64,000 nt of DNA. Source: Clavelina lepadiformis. Taxonomy: Eukaryota; Chordata; Ascidiacea; Aplousobranchia; Clavelinidae. Below, piece by piece: positions 14,201-25,900 of the stretch (position 1 is the stretch's first letter; each line of letters starts with the position of its first letter). The translations under genes and the position numbers were made by a program. The DNA lies in NCBI RefSeq assembly GCF_947623445.1, contig NC_135243.1, positions 1,924,501 through 1,988,500 on the forward strand, read 5' to 3'. Under the pieces are notes generated by a model. It worked only from the letters and a program-made list of their open reading frames with translations. It was not told where the DNA came from and ran no database searches.

Positions 14201-14600
14201 TAAGCTGTTAAAGTGATATCACACGGCACAAAGCCCACGACAAATATCGCTTTCGCGTCTCATGCAAAAGTAGATCACACACGACATCGACAAACTTACG
14301 AGTCTCGACACAATGATGTCAGCTTAAAAACAAAGCGTTTATATCGAACCTCTAAAACAAGGTTCTGACGTGCTGCTGTGCATTGTGTTGCGTATTAAGT
14401 TGTATCTTTTTCACCGTTTTGTTGTTGAATTAGTCTCAAAGGTATAATTTTTAGTCACTACATAAAATGATGTTCTTACAGCAGTCCACCTAGCGTTGCT
14501 TGTGCAAAAAAAGAGCGAAGAGCGAATAATCCCTAAAAGGGAGCGCGGGCGTGGTTCCGTTCCGACGTTGACAAAAGAGCTTTTGCTAGCTCAAACCAAA
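11217..14600. other. intergenic region between the GPCR start and the NLR end
   Basis: This holds the presumed GPCR promoter and 5' UTR. A GTT trinucleotide run sits near 12281-12295. An open minus-strand stretch around 12240-12418 has several glutamines and asparagines but no splice-supported link to the GPCR, and I do not call it a gene. TGACGT-type motifs are scattered (11243, 13253, 14127). No transposon ends or RNA genes were recognised. Confidence 0.5.
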
Positions 14601-14608
14601 TAAACAAA

Positions 14609-14723
14609 TAAACTGCTTAACCTCTCGAGATCGTTCCTAAAGAATAGGAGCGATCTCGAAAACTCGTGCCTTAATATGAGAGTAATAGAGCATACAGCTC
14701 ATCTCGAGTCGTTAAGCAGTTTA
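14609..14723. repeat. nested palindrome (hairpin within a hairpin)
   Basis: The outer arms, 14609-14631 and 14701-14723, are inverted complements at 21 of 23 positions (TAAACTGCTTAAC core). Inside, 14625-14638 pairs with 14646-14659 at 13 of 14 positions, the one mismatch becoming G-U in RNA, across a 7-nt loop. The TCGAGAT part of the outer arm is shared with the inner arm, so two alternative foldings compete. The surrounding 200 bp is richer in GC than its neighbours. No known RNA family was recognised. Confidence 0.7.
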
Positions 14724-15532
14724 TGAAGCGTAACAAGGAAAACGTTTTCACTCCCCGCATTTTGATAGGAGCATACAGTGGGCAGACGCTGGTATTTTAA
14801 AGCGGACTTTAAAACAATTTTCCCCGCTCCTCAACGCAATTCAAAATACGTCACTGCTTGCTAACCTGGTTGTCATAAAAACGGGGTGTAAGCAAAGACG
14901 CAGTTTCTTTCCGAATCTCAGGAACGCATAACAGCGACTGTTTTCGTAAATTTCCAGCCAAACAACTCGTAGCGAAAGTTGCAGCAGGAAGCTTATCCCC
15001 TGATATAACTCTGTGTGTTTGATGTCTTGCCCCAACTACACGCCGCATTGTTATTATTATTACTGCTGTTATTTGTCTGCATAAAGTTGATATAAATTTT
15101 GGTAGCTTATAGTTCTGTTAATCATAGGTTACAAGGTAGAGGCATCATTCGAGGCGGATGCTTTAGCCTACAAGCCATAGTACCAGTCGGATTAGATTTG
15201 AGCAGATATAGACAATTTAGAGCTGAACTCTACAAAGCAATTAGCGATGATAAAAAAAGCCTACTTATAACGTTTGGGCAGAAATATGATGCTAAAAATA
15301 TGACACAAAACCAATTTCTGTCTTACAACAAATTTTATTTCCACAAAATTCACTCTGGATATTTCAAATCACAAAAATCAGCAAATCTAAAATATTACAG
15401 CAAATTCACCATTTAACATAATGCAGTGAATATTTATTTGAATAAGCATGTCAAACAACTATAATTATGACATCACTATTAGTTTATGTACAAATATAAA
15501 TCAATTTTATCAACGAATAAGTAAATCTGTAT

Positions 15533-15602
15533 ATGACGCATCTGGTTGAGCAATCGCTCGATGTCGCAGAAGTCCGCGGTTCGAATCCCGGCCACGACGC
15601 AA
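15533..15602 (+). repeat. tRNA-like sequence, probable SINE head or tRNA pseudogene
   Basis: There is a perfect RNA polymerase III B box (GGTTCGAATCC) and a plausible A-box region (CTGGTTGAGCAATCGCTC) with a GAGC/GCTC D-arm. The acceptor ends do not pair (both read GACGC) and the T-arm stem is imperfect, so it is unlikely to be a working tRNA. It lies just beyond the stop codon of the NLR gene on the other strand. No long tail or target duplication was confirmed. Confidence 0.4.
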
Positions 15603-15704
15603 TTTCTTTTATAAAATTGAATCGATGTGTGGAAGGAATTTTTATAAAAATTGAGTAAATAATGTATTTCTGTTTAAAAATGAAACCTACTTACCATTAT
15701 TACG

Positions 15705-16902
15705 TCAGCAGTGATTGCGCGGAGTGAGTTCGAGGCCACGACCAACATCAACTCGCAACCACTATAAATTAAAAATTTGGTTAAAAGTTAAATTTCTGTG
15801 CAAAGTTCAAGTTGACACAAACATGACAAGATATAAAGAATACCGAGTCATGAAGCTGGTCAAGGACGAGTTGAATTTCTTGTTTCTCGCTCGAATTTGC
15901 GGAGAATCTTCCATCTCCGAAGCAACCAGCCATCCACAGATATTCTTCAATTTTAGTGAAAAATTCTGGTCCTGGAATGTCTTTGATTTTGTTGCCACTG
16001 ATGCTCAACACTTTTACCTGCAGATGAAATGTTTGTAAACTACAACCTGGTGTATTGATGAAGCTAATATATTACTACATACAAGTTAATATTACCATTA
16101 ATTGGTTAATAACTAACCAGCACCACGTGGTCAGATTTAGGCCTAGCCTACTGGTCCAACACAAATTCTTGGTTTTTGAATTAAATAGAAATAATTTTGA
16201 GCGGCCAATTAAAACCGGTATCGAGTATTAGTTGTAGAAACAAATCCTGATAATAAGTTTGCAAAAATATTTTCAGTTTTAAATAAAATGAAACTTTTCA
16301 GTTGACCCAAAAATTAACCGGTACATGCCAGGCTAAAACTGATCCAACAAAATTTTGTCATTTTTTCGTTAAAAAGTAGGAATTTCAAGCGACCAAGTTT
16401 ATCGCAGGTTCCACATTCCTTGTAGATTCAAGTAATCACTAAACCGTCGCAAAATTATTCTGCAATTTTATATAAATTAGCACAAAATATCCGACCTACA
16501 CTGCCCAGTAATCTCAACAAACTGCCTTGAAAAATATCTTCGTACTAGCGATGATGACGTCATAAACACAAATGTAAACAATTGATTATGACGTCATATG
16601 TTGTTCTAAGCAAACGATAAAAAGTTGAATAAATCGTCAAACCTTTCCAGGCATCTCAGAGATCGCCGAAATAAATCTTTCCACATCACCAGGGGAGAAG
16701 CAGTTGTCCAGATGAAGCTCCTTTAACTCCTTTTGTTGTTTCCTTAAAACGTCACAAAAGATCGCGGCTTCCGATGATGACAATTTCAATGGATTCAGAT
16801 CCAGCTCTGTTGGAAAGCGCAGTGACGCCATATTGAAGAGTTCCATGTCGCTGGATTCGTTTAATTCGCATAAAAGCGAAATATATCTGCGTTTGTCGTC
16901 AT
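15705..16902 (-). other. leucine-rich-repeat exons and C-terminus of the NLR (exons 22-24)
   Basis: Exon 16643-16902 encodes an NLR-type LRR entry (ELDLNPLKLSSSEAAIFCDVL, then LKELHLDNCFS). Exon 15844-16017 continues with VKVLSISGNKIKDIPG. A 19-codon exon 15705-15761 follows in phase with a good acceptor and ends in TGA. The LRR region is short, only two to three repeats, compared with many animal NLRs. Either the receptor has a minimal sensor or further LRR exons exist in another transcript. Confidence 0.65.
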
Positions 16903-19900
16903 CTAAACAAACATAATAGTTAATTATTTACCGGTTGTAGTTCGCCGCGTTATAGAAATAAATTTAAGACGGAAATTTTTCATGTTTAGGCAACAAAGTC
17001 AAGTTGAAAGCGAAAACTTACTTTTCTTTAAATTATCTGTTTGGGACGAATTAAAAAAAGAAGCAGGCATTTTAAACTGAAGATAAACTTAATGCAACAA
17101 CCAGAATTGATCTAAATGACATGTGGCCTATTTAGCCGGCAAATATTTTCACCAGAATCACCGGCAGCCTACTAAGCTAGGCTCTGTATACTAGCACTGG
17201 CAATATGTTTGCAATAGACATGTAAATTACAAAACTTACTTTTACTTGGCCTAGTAGGCTGTTGTACTAATCTACCAGTGATTATGTGGAAATATTTCCC
17301 GGCTAAATAGGCTACATGTCATTTCAATCAAGTTTCACAAAATATTATTACAGAAATATTTTCACAGCATCTCCAGTCTGCCAGCAGCCTTACTGTACTA
17401 GGCCAAATAAAGGTAAGTTTTGAAATTCAACGTAAATGTGTGTTCTGCTGCACTTGATGCATGTCTATGGCTAATAATACATAACATGCACATGCAGTTT
17501 ATTCATTTAATCGCAGATTTAGGACAAAGTCAGAAAATAAACTTACGTGACCAATCTCTATACTGCAGTTTCTCAAATCGTACCAGCTGTGACTTTAGTG
17601 CTTCTGTCCAAATCCTCCTCTTCTCAGCAACATCTGGAAATAAAATGTTATCAAGCTTAATACTGACAGGTGACAAATATAGTCTAGGCCTATACACAGG
17701 GTTGCCATCAGTCTCAACTCAAAAATAAGGACGACTAGAAAATGAACGAGGAATACCACCTTAAACAGTGTACAACAAGAGAAAGCAACCAATGTTCCTA
17801 AAAAAAAAAAAAAAGCAAGACACTATCTGCATGTTCATAATTTTGGTATCTCTTTGGTACAAAATGGTATCGTAAAGGTGACAAAATGCCCAAAATAAGG
17901 ACAAAAGTGCCCACCTCCGCCCTAAAAATAAGGACGAAAGTGAAAATAAGGACATTTCTTAGAAATAAGGACAAACATATTTTCTAAGACACGGACCTTT
18001 AAAATAAGGACAAATCTTATAAATAAGGACGGTATGGCAACCCTGCCTATACAAAATAGCTTGCAAGTAACTGTAGGCTAGAATGCAGTGAAATGTACTA
18101 AATAAAACTATTGCCAATTTTTTTGCATATAAGCCTACTTGCTGATTTGCTAAATTTGCATTTTTTTAACTGACTGGATGCCATTTACTGAAGTTGCACT
18201 TTTGATTTACCAAACTGTGCGAATGGCTGCTCATAAAACAGACAACTATTTTATCGTTTTGCTGCTGATTACTAACGTTCTAAAACAATATTTTCATACA
18301 AATTTGATAAAGTGTAGTTTCCGAAATAGGCACAGTATATATAATGTTGAAAACAAAAAATTGGTTGTAGTAATATTTTAAGACTGCATGTTAAGAGCAG
18401 TTGCTAGAGGATCTTTTATTTTATAACGGTTATGTATTACAATGCATTGTTTTAAATAATATGCAAACTGTGCATGACACCGTTTTATTATAAAGTACAT
18501 GGATCTCGAACAGTCAGAGGTGGGCACTCAGTACGTAGAAAGTACCATCGGCAAAACATGTACCAACGGTTCCGGTATTTGGTACTATTTCAAAAAAGTA
18601 GTCCGGTACTTTGCCAGTACTGGGTACCAAACTACTTTTCGTACAGTGGATCATGTTACAAGTGCAACTTTTGCTGATATTATGGCCCCGCTAAAGGTTA
18701 CTTCAGGTCAAAAACAATGTGAACTCACTCTATGCCGCTTTATTAGACATTTGTAGATTAAAAAAGAGCAAAAAACACTAAAATTGAAATCAAGTTTCAA
18801 TTAAAATGAAATTTTAAAAAGCAAACTTCTGAAAACCTTGAAGTAATCATTTTAGAAGTACCAAGCACTGGGACGAACTTAAATTTCTAGAAAAAAGTAA
18901 TTCAGTACAGGGTTTCTGTACTGTTCTCTAAAAGTACCGATGGTATCGGTACTGAATATAGTACCGCAATAAAATAATTTGGTAGTATAGTACTGCTGTA
19001 CTGCTCACCTCTGAGAACTGTACTAAGTCTTGCTCAATAACCGATGTTTGATTGGTGGGGAATCATCTCTGAGGTCGTGTAAAAACTATCTTCTAATACC
19101 ATGATAGCAAAGAGAAATGAACGAAATTATTACACTGCATGTTAATGCAGTAGACTTCGCTTATTATGACTCTCTTTGGACCAAACCATTCTGGTCACAA
19201 CATCGGAATAGTCATAATAACCACAGCTGCAAGCCTGATATAGCACCACACACTAAGCAGTATCGACACAGTCGGAAAAAAATTGACTAAACTTTCTAAA
19301 ATCTCATACATTTCTTACATGATGCGAAAGAAAACTCACATGGCACAATCATTCCTGTCACATTGCATAATTGACAAAGAAACATTGGGTGAATAAAATT
19401 GAAAAAGTGGTCGTAATACTCAAATACAGGTCATAGTAAACAGAGACATTTGTATGGCAAAATTTGGGACTATATCATCATGGTCATATAAAGCGGGTTG
19501 TCATATTAAAGCCGACTTTATTGCATATAAATGTGTAGCACACCATATGGTGGCTATCATTTTTTTACATGAGTTGGTAGGGGTGGCCAGTGTAAAATAA
19601 CATAAGTGTTAGCCTAAACCATATTTCAGCTATATTAATTTCTGTTGGCGGAGAAACTAAACAGAAACAGGTTTTGCTTGCTTTCGTAGTAGTGCTGTAA
19701 TTGCTTTTGTAAGGTAATTGCTTTTGTAATAAGGAGAGGAGTACTGAATCAGTTTATGAGTATCAAAACCAAATTTTTGAAAAAACAATCGAAACATTGC
19801 GACCAAACCATGTATTATAGTATTATACAGATGACTGTAACAGTGCTTATGCTCCAAATTAGTTTATTCTAATTTTCTGCTAGTATGTTTAGTTGTGATT

Positions 19901-22900
19901 TTCAGTGTCAAAACACTTGTATATAGCAAAATGGCAATATAAATGATTTCCTGCTGTGACACAAAAACTTGTAAATTAGTATTTAATTTGCAATGCTTTT
20001 TCTCTATTTTATATTTAAAGAAATTTATATTCTTAGAATGACAACTCATTCGCAAAACAGCCACTGAAGTATTCTTCCACAATCTGCACTCAACCTCAGA
20101 GACATGCGCAACAAACACGATGTCTATAGTAATGAGCAAGCATACCACGAACATCACATGCATTTGTGTGACGTGAAGACCACCTTGTGCTGCTAGAAAA
20201 ATGGGCATCCAGGCCGGATAGCGACTGTCAAAACGGCGACTTCATAATAGCGACGTAATCAAGTGAGCGACATTCCAAACAGCGATTGTATAAATGCCGA
20301 CTGCATTAAAACAGCGACTGTTATGATAGCGACTTAACTAGGCTTACCATATTTTTTTGATTGAAAAGCGGGACGCTTCAGAACAACAAGCCCTATCAGA
20401 TAAATGTTGTTTACATTTTACTAGAAGTATGAGACTATTTTGGATTCCTATCGTCAGGGACAACTGAAGTGGACTCAAAATTGGACTGAAGTCAAATCAC
20501 TGAAACCTGGACTCGCTCCAAGAAGTGTACATATCGACTTTGAACTAGTTTCCAAAGCTGCGCTCATTGAAGCATTTCCTCAAACGCACATCTACGGCTG
20601 TTACTTTCACTTGGGACAATCGCTCTGGAGAAATATTCAGGAAAACGGACTGCAACGGTTATATGTGCAAGACGACAATATTCGGATGGCACTGAAAATG
20701 CTCCTTGCTCTTGCCTTTCTACCAGTGGATGAAGTGAGTGATGCCTTTGATGAATTGGTGGCAGACTACCCAGCAGAAGTAATGCCTCTCGTAAATTACT
20801 TCGAAGACAACTACGTGGGCCGAAGAAACAGACGGGGAGACAGACGACAACCATTGTTTCCCGTACATATGTGGAGTGTGAAAGCCAGACAAGATGCGGG
20901 ACTGCCACGAACCAACAACCAGCTAGAGAATTGGCACAATGCGTTTCATGGATCAACGGAAACTCATCATCCTTCCATCTTTCGATTCATCGAAGCTTTA
21001 AGACGGGAGGAAGCCCTTCAACGGGCAAACCGAACCCAGCTACTACAAGGCAGAGACCTGACTCAGCGAATGAAAAGATACGTGACAATGAACACACGAA
21101 TCACTGTTGTACAGCAAAATCGAGGCCAGTATGATCTGCGGCAGTTCCTTCGAGCCCTTGCTCACAATTTAGAAATAAACGTGGCTTGATTTTTATTGCA
21201 AGACTTTTGATTGTTTTAAAGTCCCTTTTGGTTTCAATCTTTTTCTAGACCCTGAATTTTATTGCAAGGCTTGACGACTTTCTGTTGTTTGGCTTGACTA
21301 GCCTATTTCTTTTTAAATCATGTGACTTCTATGGATAGTCCAAATAAAATGTTGTTTTAAAGTCCCTTTTGGTTTCAATCTTTCACTACGCAGTGTTTGC
21401 CTGTTTGTGCGTGCATACGTGTGTAGAGAGGTGTGGGGGATGGAAGGTATGTGTGGAGGGGGTGAAAGAGTGCGTGTGCGCGTAAGCCTTGGATTTAATA
21501 AAAGAAGTGAGGTCGCTGTTTTTGATGAATCGCTGTCGTATAGTCGCTCTATTGACAGTCGTTGTTTTAAATGAATCGCTGTCGTGTGGTCGCTCTATTG
21601 ACAGTCGCTATTTGTAACCCGAGCCGAAAAATGCTATCAAACTGCAACAGACCTGAGTGAAATTTATGTCAAACCAAAACTGATGAAAATCAATGAAAAG
21701 CCTTGTTTAAGTACCGGCTTATAACAGCAGTTACAATTCTGAAACTGATCAATAGTCAACCACTGACTCTTTCTCCAGTAACAACTACAGAGTGATCACA
21801 TGATTTGGCAATGGACATTGTTTATATTACTGTAACAATATTCATCATTATCCCTTAAAACAGAGTAAACATTGTATACTGTGCTGCATTTGCCACAATA
21901 AGACACTGACAAAAGAAATACTTCATGCAACTTATATATGTTTATTTATTGCCAGTGCTGGTCTTAGGCCATTGCCAGTGATTTAACCAACTTGGGCTAC
22001 ATGCTGCTTAGTACCAAAACAGAAATAGCATTTCTTTGCGCAAATCACAGTGCTCTCAATTTGTTCTCGAAGTGTTATTATCAATGTTATTATTTAACTT
22101 TCTCGAAAGAGAATGTGAACTTGCTGAAAACATATCACAAAGCAAAGCTTTGATGAGAGCTGATTTGCAAAGATTTTATATTTGGTTAACGTTGTTATGA
22201 ATATTATTCCATAAAGTTATTGGCAAAAAATGCCTACCATCAGTTCTTGCATTGGGTTCATGCTTAGTAAGACCTGTCCTGTATACTGTACAACACAAAA
22301 ATGACAATTTATTGACTGGCTGTGTTGAATGACGTGGATATGACAATGCACAAATTACAGTTAATGCCACGGAACTTACAAGCAATGTGCGAAAACAAAT
22401 GTACCCAATATTGAGCCTTATACCACCCAAATAGATTTGTGTAATTCCGTTGATTCAAGTAATGTACAAAATGTTGTATCAGTGTTTGTGTAGCAATTTG
22501 TAATACAGTAAAAGCTCATTAACTTGACTTCATTTCAATGGAAATTCAAACACATTAAGGCAATTTAACCTTATAAAATGAATATAAACCGGTAATAGTA
22601 ACTGAAGTGTACTTTTTGTTTCCCAGAGCATAGTTAGCACTAATTATCTCAACATTAGTGAAAAAATCATCATCAGTAGAAATAAACATAAACACCATAG
22701 TGATTTACTGATTTGATTCGGTAATGGGTTATTATAAGCTAGAAATTTAGCCTGTTCATCCAAAGTTGTCTAACTCAATGTGTTTTCAACTCAAAGATAC
22801 GATTTTAACTTTAGCGAATCACATTTAATAACTTTAGCTGAAGGTTATACTCAAAATATGCAACAACAAATGAAAACAACTGTTATGTGAACAATTTAAG

Positions 22901-25900
22901 AAAGTAAACTAAGTGAGACAAAAGCAGTTCTAGAGCTCCACAACGCTAGTGTACAAAGCCAAGCATATAAGACTTAAACAGATATAGCAGTAGCACAGCA
23001 ACAAACATGAGTGCTACATCTAATAACATCATCATGCTGTGTAATACTTCCACAAGAACAAATCACATCTAATTTACAAAAAAGAGTCATTGTAAAAGAT
23101 GATAAATGAATGGAACTATTATACCCCAGTCATGTGTTTATGGTTATTTGCAGCCAATTTTACCCGCCTATTATAACTGGAAGTAGGTTGATTGGTCCTT
23201 TTACTTTGTGCTAAAGGTTAACCACTTTTCGATGTTATTATTATGCAGTTGTGTTTAAGTTCTTGGACCTAAAAAAACAACGTCCATAAAAGCTTTTGTA
23301 AAATATGGGCAGAGCTTTCACATTGGAACATTTCTGAAAGCAGTAACCCAGGAAATTTAGCTTGACGGTTATAACATCTATTATATGCAAGTTTTGCAAT
23401 TTGTTAGCCGGTAGTTTGCTAAAATTTACAGTAGCCTGAAATGAGGGCAAAGACAGAGCAAGGCAAAAATGATTAAAAAGGATCGTAATTGTAGTTCTGT
23501 AGTTGCAAATTACACGAAAATGTGTTTACCGGTATCCTATAGCCTACATTGGCTAACTACCGTACTCAAACTACTCAGAAAACTATTCATATTTTATTTT
23601 ACATCCTACCAAATTCTTTAGCCTACTATGTTTCTCATACACTGAAACATGCCGTAATCTTCGGCGACTTTTCTTGGAATATTACTAAGTTTTAGTCAGA
23701 CATAAAACGTAAGTTTTTCACATATATGCTTATTACCGGTACTTTACCACAAGTTTCGGCTTTAGCATTACCCTTGTTCTATGGTGATGACGGGATTATT
23801 CAGACGCCATGTAATCTCCATACCTCATTAATTTTGGTAGTTTCCATCTTAACTTCGCAACGTTTACTTTTAGAGTATAACTAAAATTTTAAACAGTTGT
23901 GCAAGTAGCAGTCACAGTTAACTTCATCAATTGCAAGTCTGGATCAGTTTGATAAAAAATGACAACAATGAATCGATCACGTGACTTTGTTGTTATTTTG
24001 ATTATTTTCACAGTAACCATTAGAGACGATGTTTCAATCAAACCTTTAAAAGTTTTAATAAATTCTTTGCTATGTGCTTCGTAGTATTTTAGGATTGATT
24101 TATAATGAAAATAAAATCATTAAAATGAACAGTTATTTTTTACTCGATACCATTTAAAATTAAATTTTATTCTTTGCCGTTATATTATTGTGATGCACTT
24201 TTAGCCTGCGAGGCAACATTTGCATGTTTTATTTGTGGTAATTATCATCGTAATTGTTTATATCTTTGCGACCACCTACGTCGGAAAAAATTTTCGTCAC
24301 TCATATTTAAGGCATAAAATAAAACGAAAAACATGTGATTGAATGGATACGTTTTTGTAGTATTATTGTAGAATTAGAAGATACGGGGTTGTCAATAAAA
24401 TGAACATCATATTGACAAAGCTTGTCAAGTTGGGGCGAGCACAATATTATCATGACCCTTGCGACGGAATATTTCATCACCGATAGAAACGAAACTCATC
24501 CAAATTTGGTCAGAAAACACAAGCTCTAACCTTATGACCATCAACTGTGAGTGTAGCTTAAAATTTATTGTTTTCTGCTGGCTTGTGTGCTTGGCATGAA
24601 AGAACGCTGTGAACGCGCTTTAGAGTTGAAAAGTAAGATTTAAAGGCTTTGAGACTAATTTTCAATTCATGGTGATTTATAAAGCAAAACTAGTGACTTG
24701 ACTAACTTTTTCTTAAGTGGGATAGATTGTGTTAGCGACATGTAGCTTACTCATTACACTGCATAACTCTTTACAACTATGCGCTTCGAAAAAATATGAT
24801 CGAATTTTACGGTTAAGTGCAATAATAATAAAGTAAACACAATAAAGTTAATGAACAATACATACCTGGAGAAAATTGATCATTCGGGAAAACTTTTTCA
24901 TTCCCGGATTGTTCATGTGCTTTTTGCCTAAATACAAGGCTTGTGAGAAGTTAAAATTTTATGGTAGGCATATTTGCGATCCAAATTTCAATTGTAGGCT
25001 TTTGAAGTACGCAAAAGTTAGATGAAAACAACCTTGTACTTTCGGTTTCACTGTTGTCGGCTGCTGTGACCTGGTTGATGCTTGGATCTATGAAAGCATA
25101 AAGGTAGTTAATGAATATTCATTTCTTGGCGATAAATGAAAGAATTACAATAAAACGTGACTTAGCAAGCGAATTTGACATTGTCTTGACATACCTTTCA
25201 TCATATCTACCAGCAAGCCGCAGACAAATCTACGGATAACAGACCATTTTTCACTAGAGAAAAGCTGGTTGTCAACAAGGCCCTTAAACTCAATGAATGA
25301 CAAGTTACTAATCATATGTTTAGCGGTGAAAAACTCCTGGTATAGCTGATGGGCGAAGAAATACTTCACATGGCCGTCAAACACGCGGCTGGTAGCAGTG
25401 AAATGGGCGTAAATTCCGACGACGATATCCTGTATCTCGTCTGGTTCAAGGCCAACTGCTCTGAGGTCGTCTCGTGTGATGACAACTGAAGACCTCATGG
25501 TAGCTTTGTAGGCAACTTCACTAAGCTGTCATATAAAATAAGTAATATCACGTTTTTGTTATCATTACAACTTTGGTTAATTAAAACTATAACAATCTAC
25601 TGACCTGCCCCATAAGTAAAGTGATGTCTTGGTGTTTTGCGTGATTACTGCATCTCAGATTTTCCAACACAGTTGAAAAAACCCGAGTGGTTGTGTTGAT
25701 TTCGCCAACATTTTTGGATGGATTTAGACCTGCTGCGATTACCAATTGGAGTAACAATGGGTTAAAACACAACGAAAAGACAACTGGGGCACTCTCAGAG
25801 AGATGTTTCCACAGCTTGTCGGCCGATTCACCCGAATAGGCATAGAATAATTTCTTCATACTCTCATAAGGGAGGTCACCAAGCAGGATTGTGGCATCAG

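Larger units (their letters stand above)
20218..21611. mobile_element. MULE-like DNA transposon, internally deleted
   Basis: Both ends carry ATAGCGACTGTCAA (20218-20231; inverted at 21598-21611). Each end then holds a regular series of GCGAC motifs running inward: 20221-20333 on the left and 21512-21608 on the right. Between them lies a MULE transposase fragment (20440-21189), and after it a perfect 32-bp direct repeat (21211-21242 and 21352-21383). No target duplication was found next to the ends. It sits in intron 19 of the NLR gene. Confidence 0.75.

Noticed and set aside
15533..15602. Functional tRNA gene
   Set aside because: The B box is perfect, but the acceptor ends are not complementary and the T-arm is imperfect; more likely a SINE head or pseudogene.
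15665..15761. Alternative LRR reading (LMLVVASNSLRAIT) of the last NLR exon
   Set aside because: It looks LRR-like but is in the wrong phase for the preceding exon; the in-phase reading ends at TGA 15705-15707. Left as an uncertainty.
20564..20956. Minus-strand 130-codon frame inside the MULE element
   Set aside because: Antisense of the recognisable transposase, with no family features.
20209..21620. 9-bp target duplication for the MULE-like element
   Set aside because: The flanks CCAGGCCGG and TTGTAACCC do not match; no duplication can be claimed.
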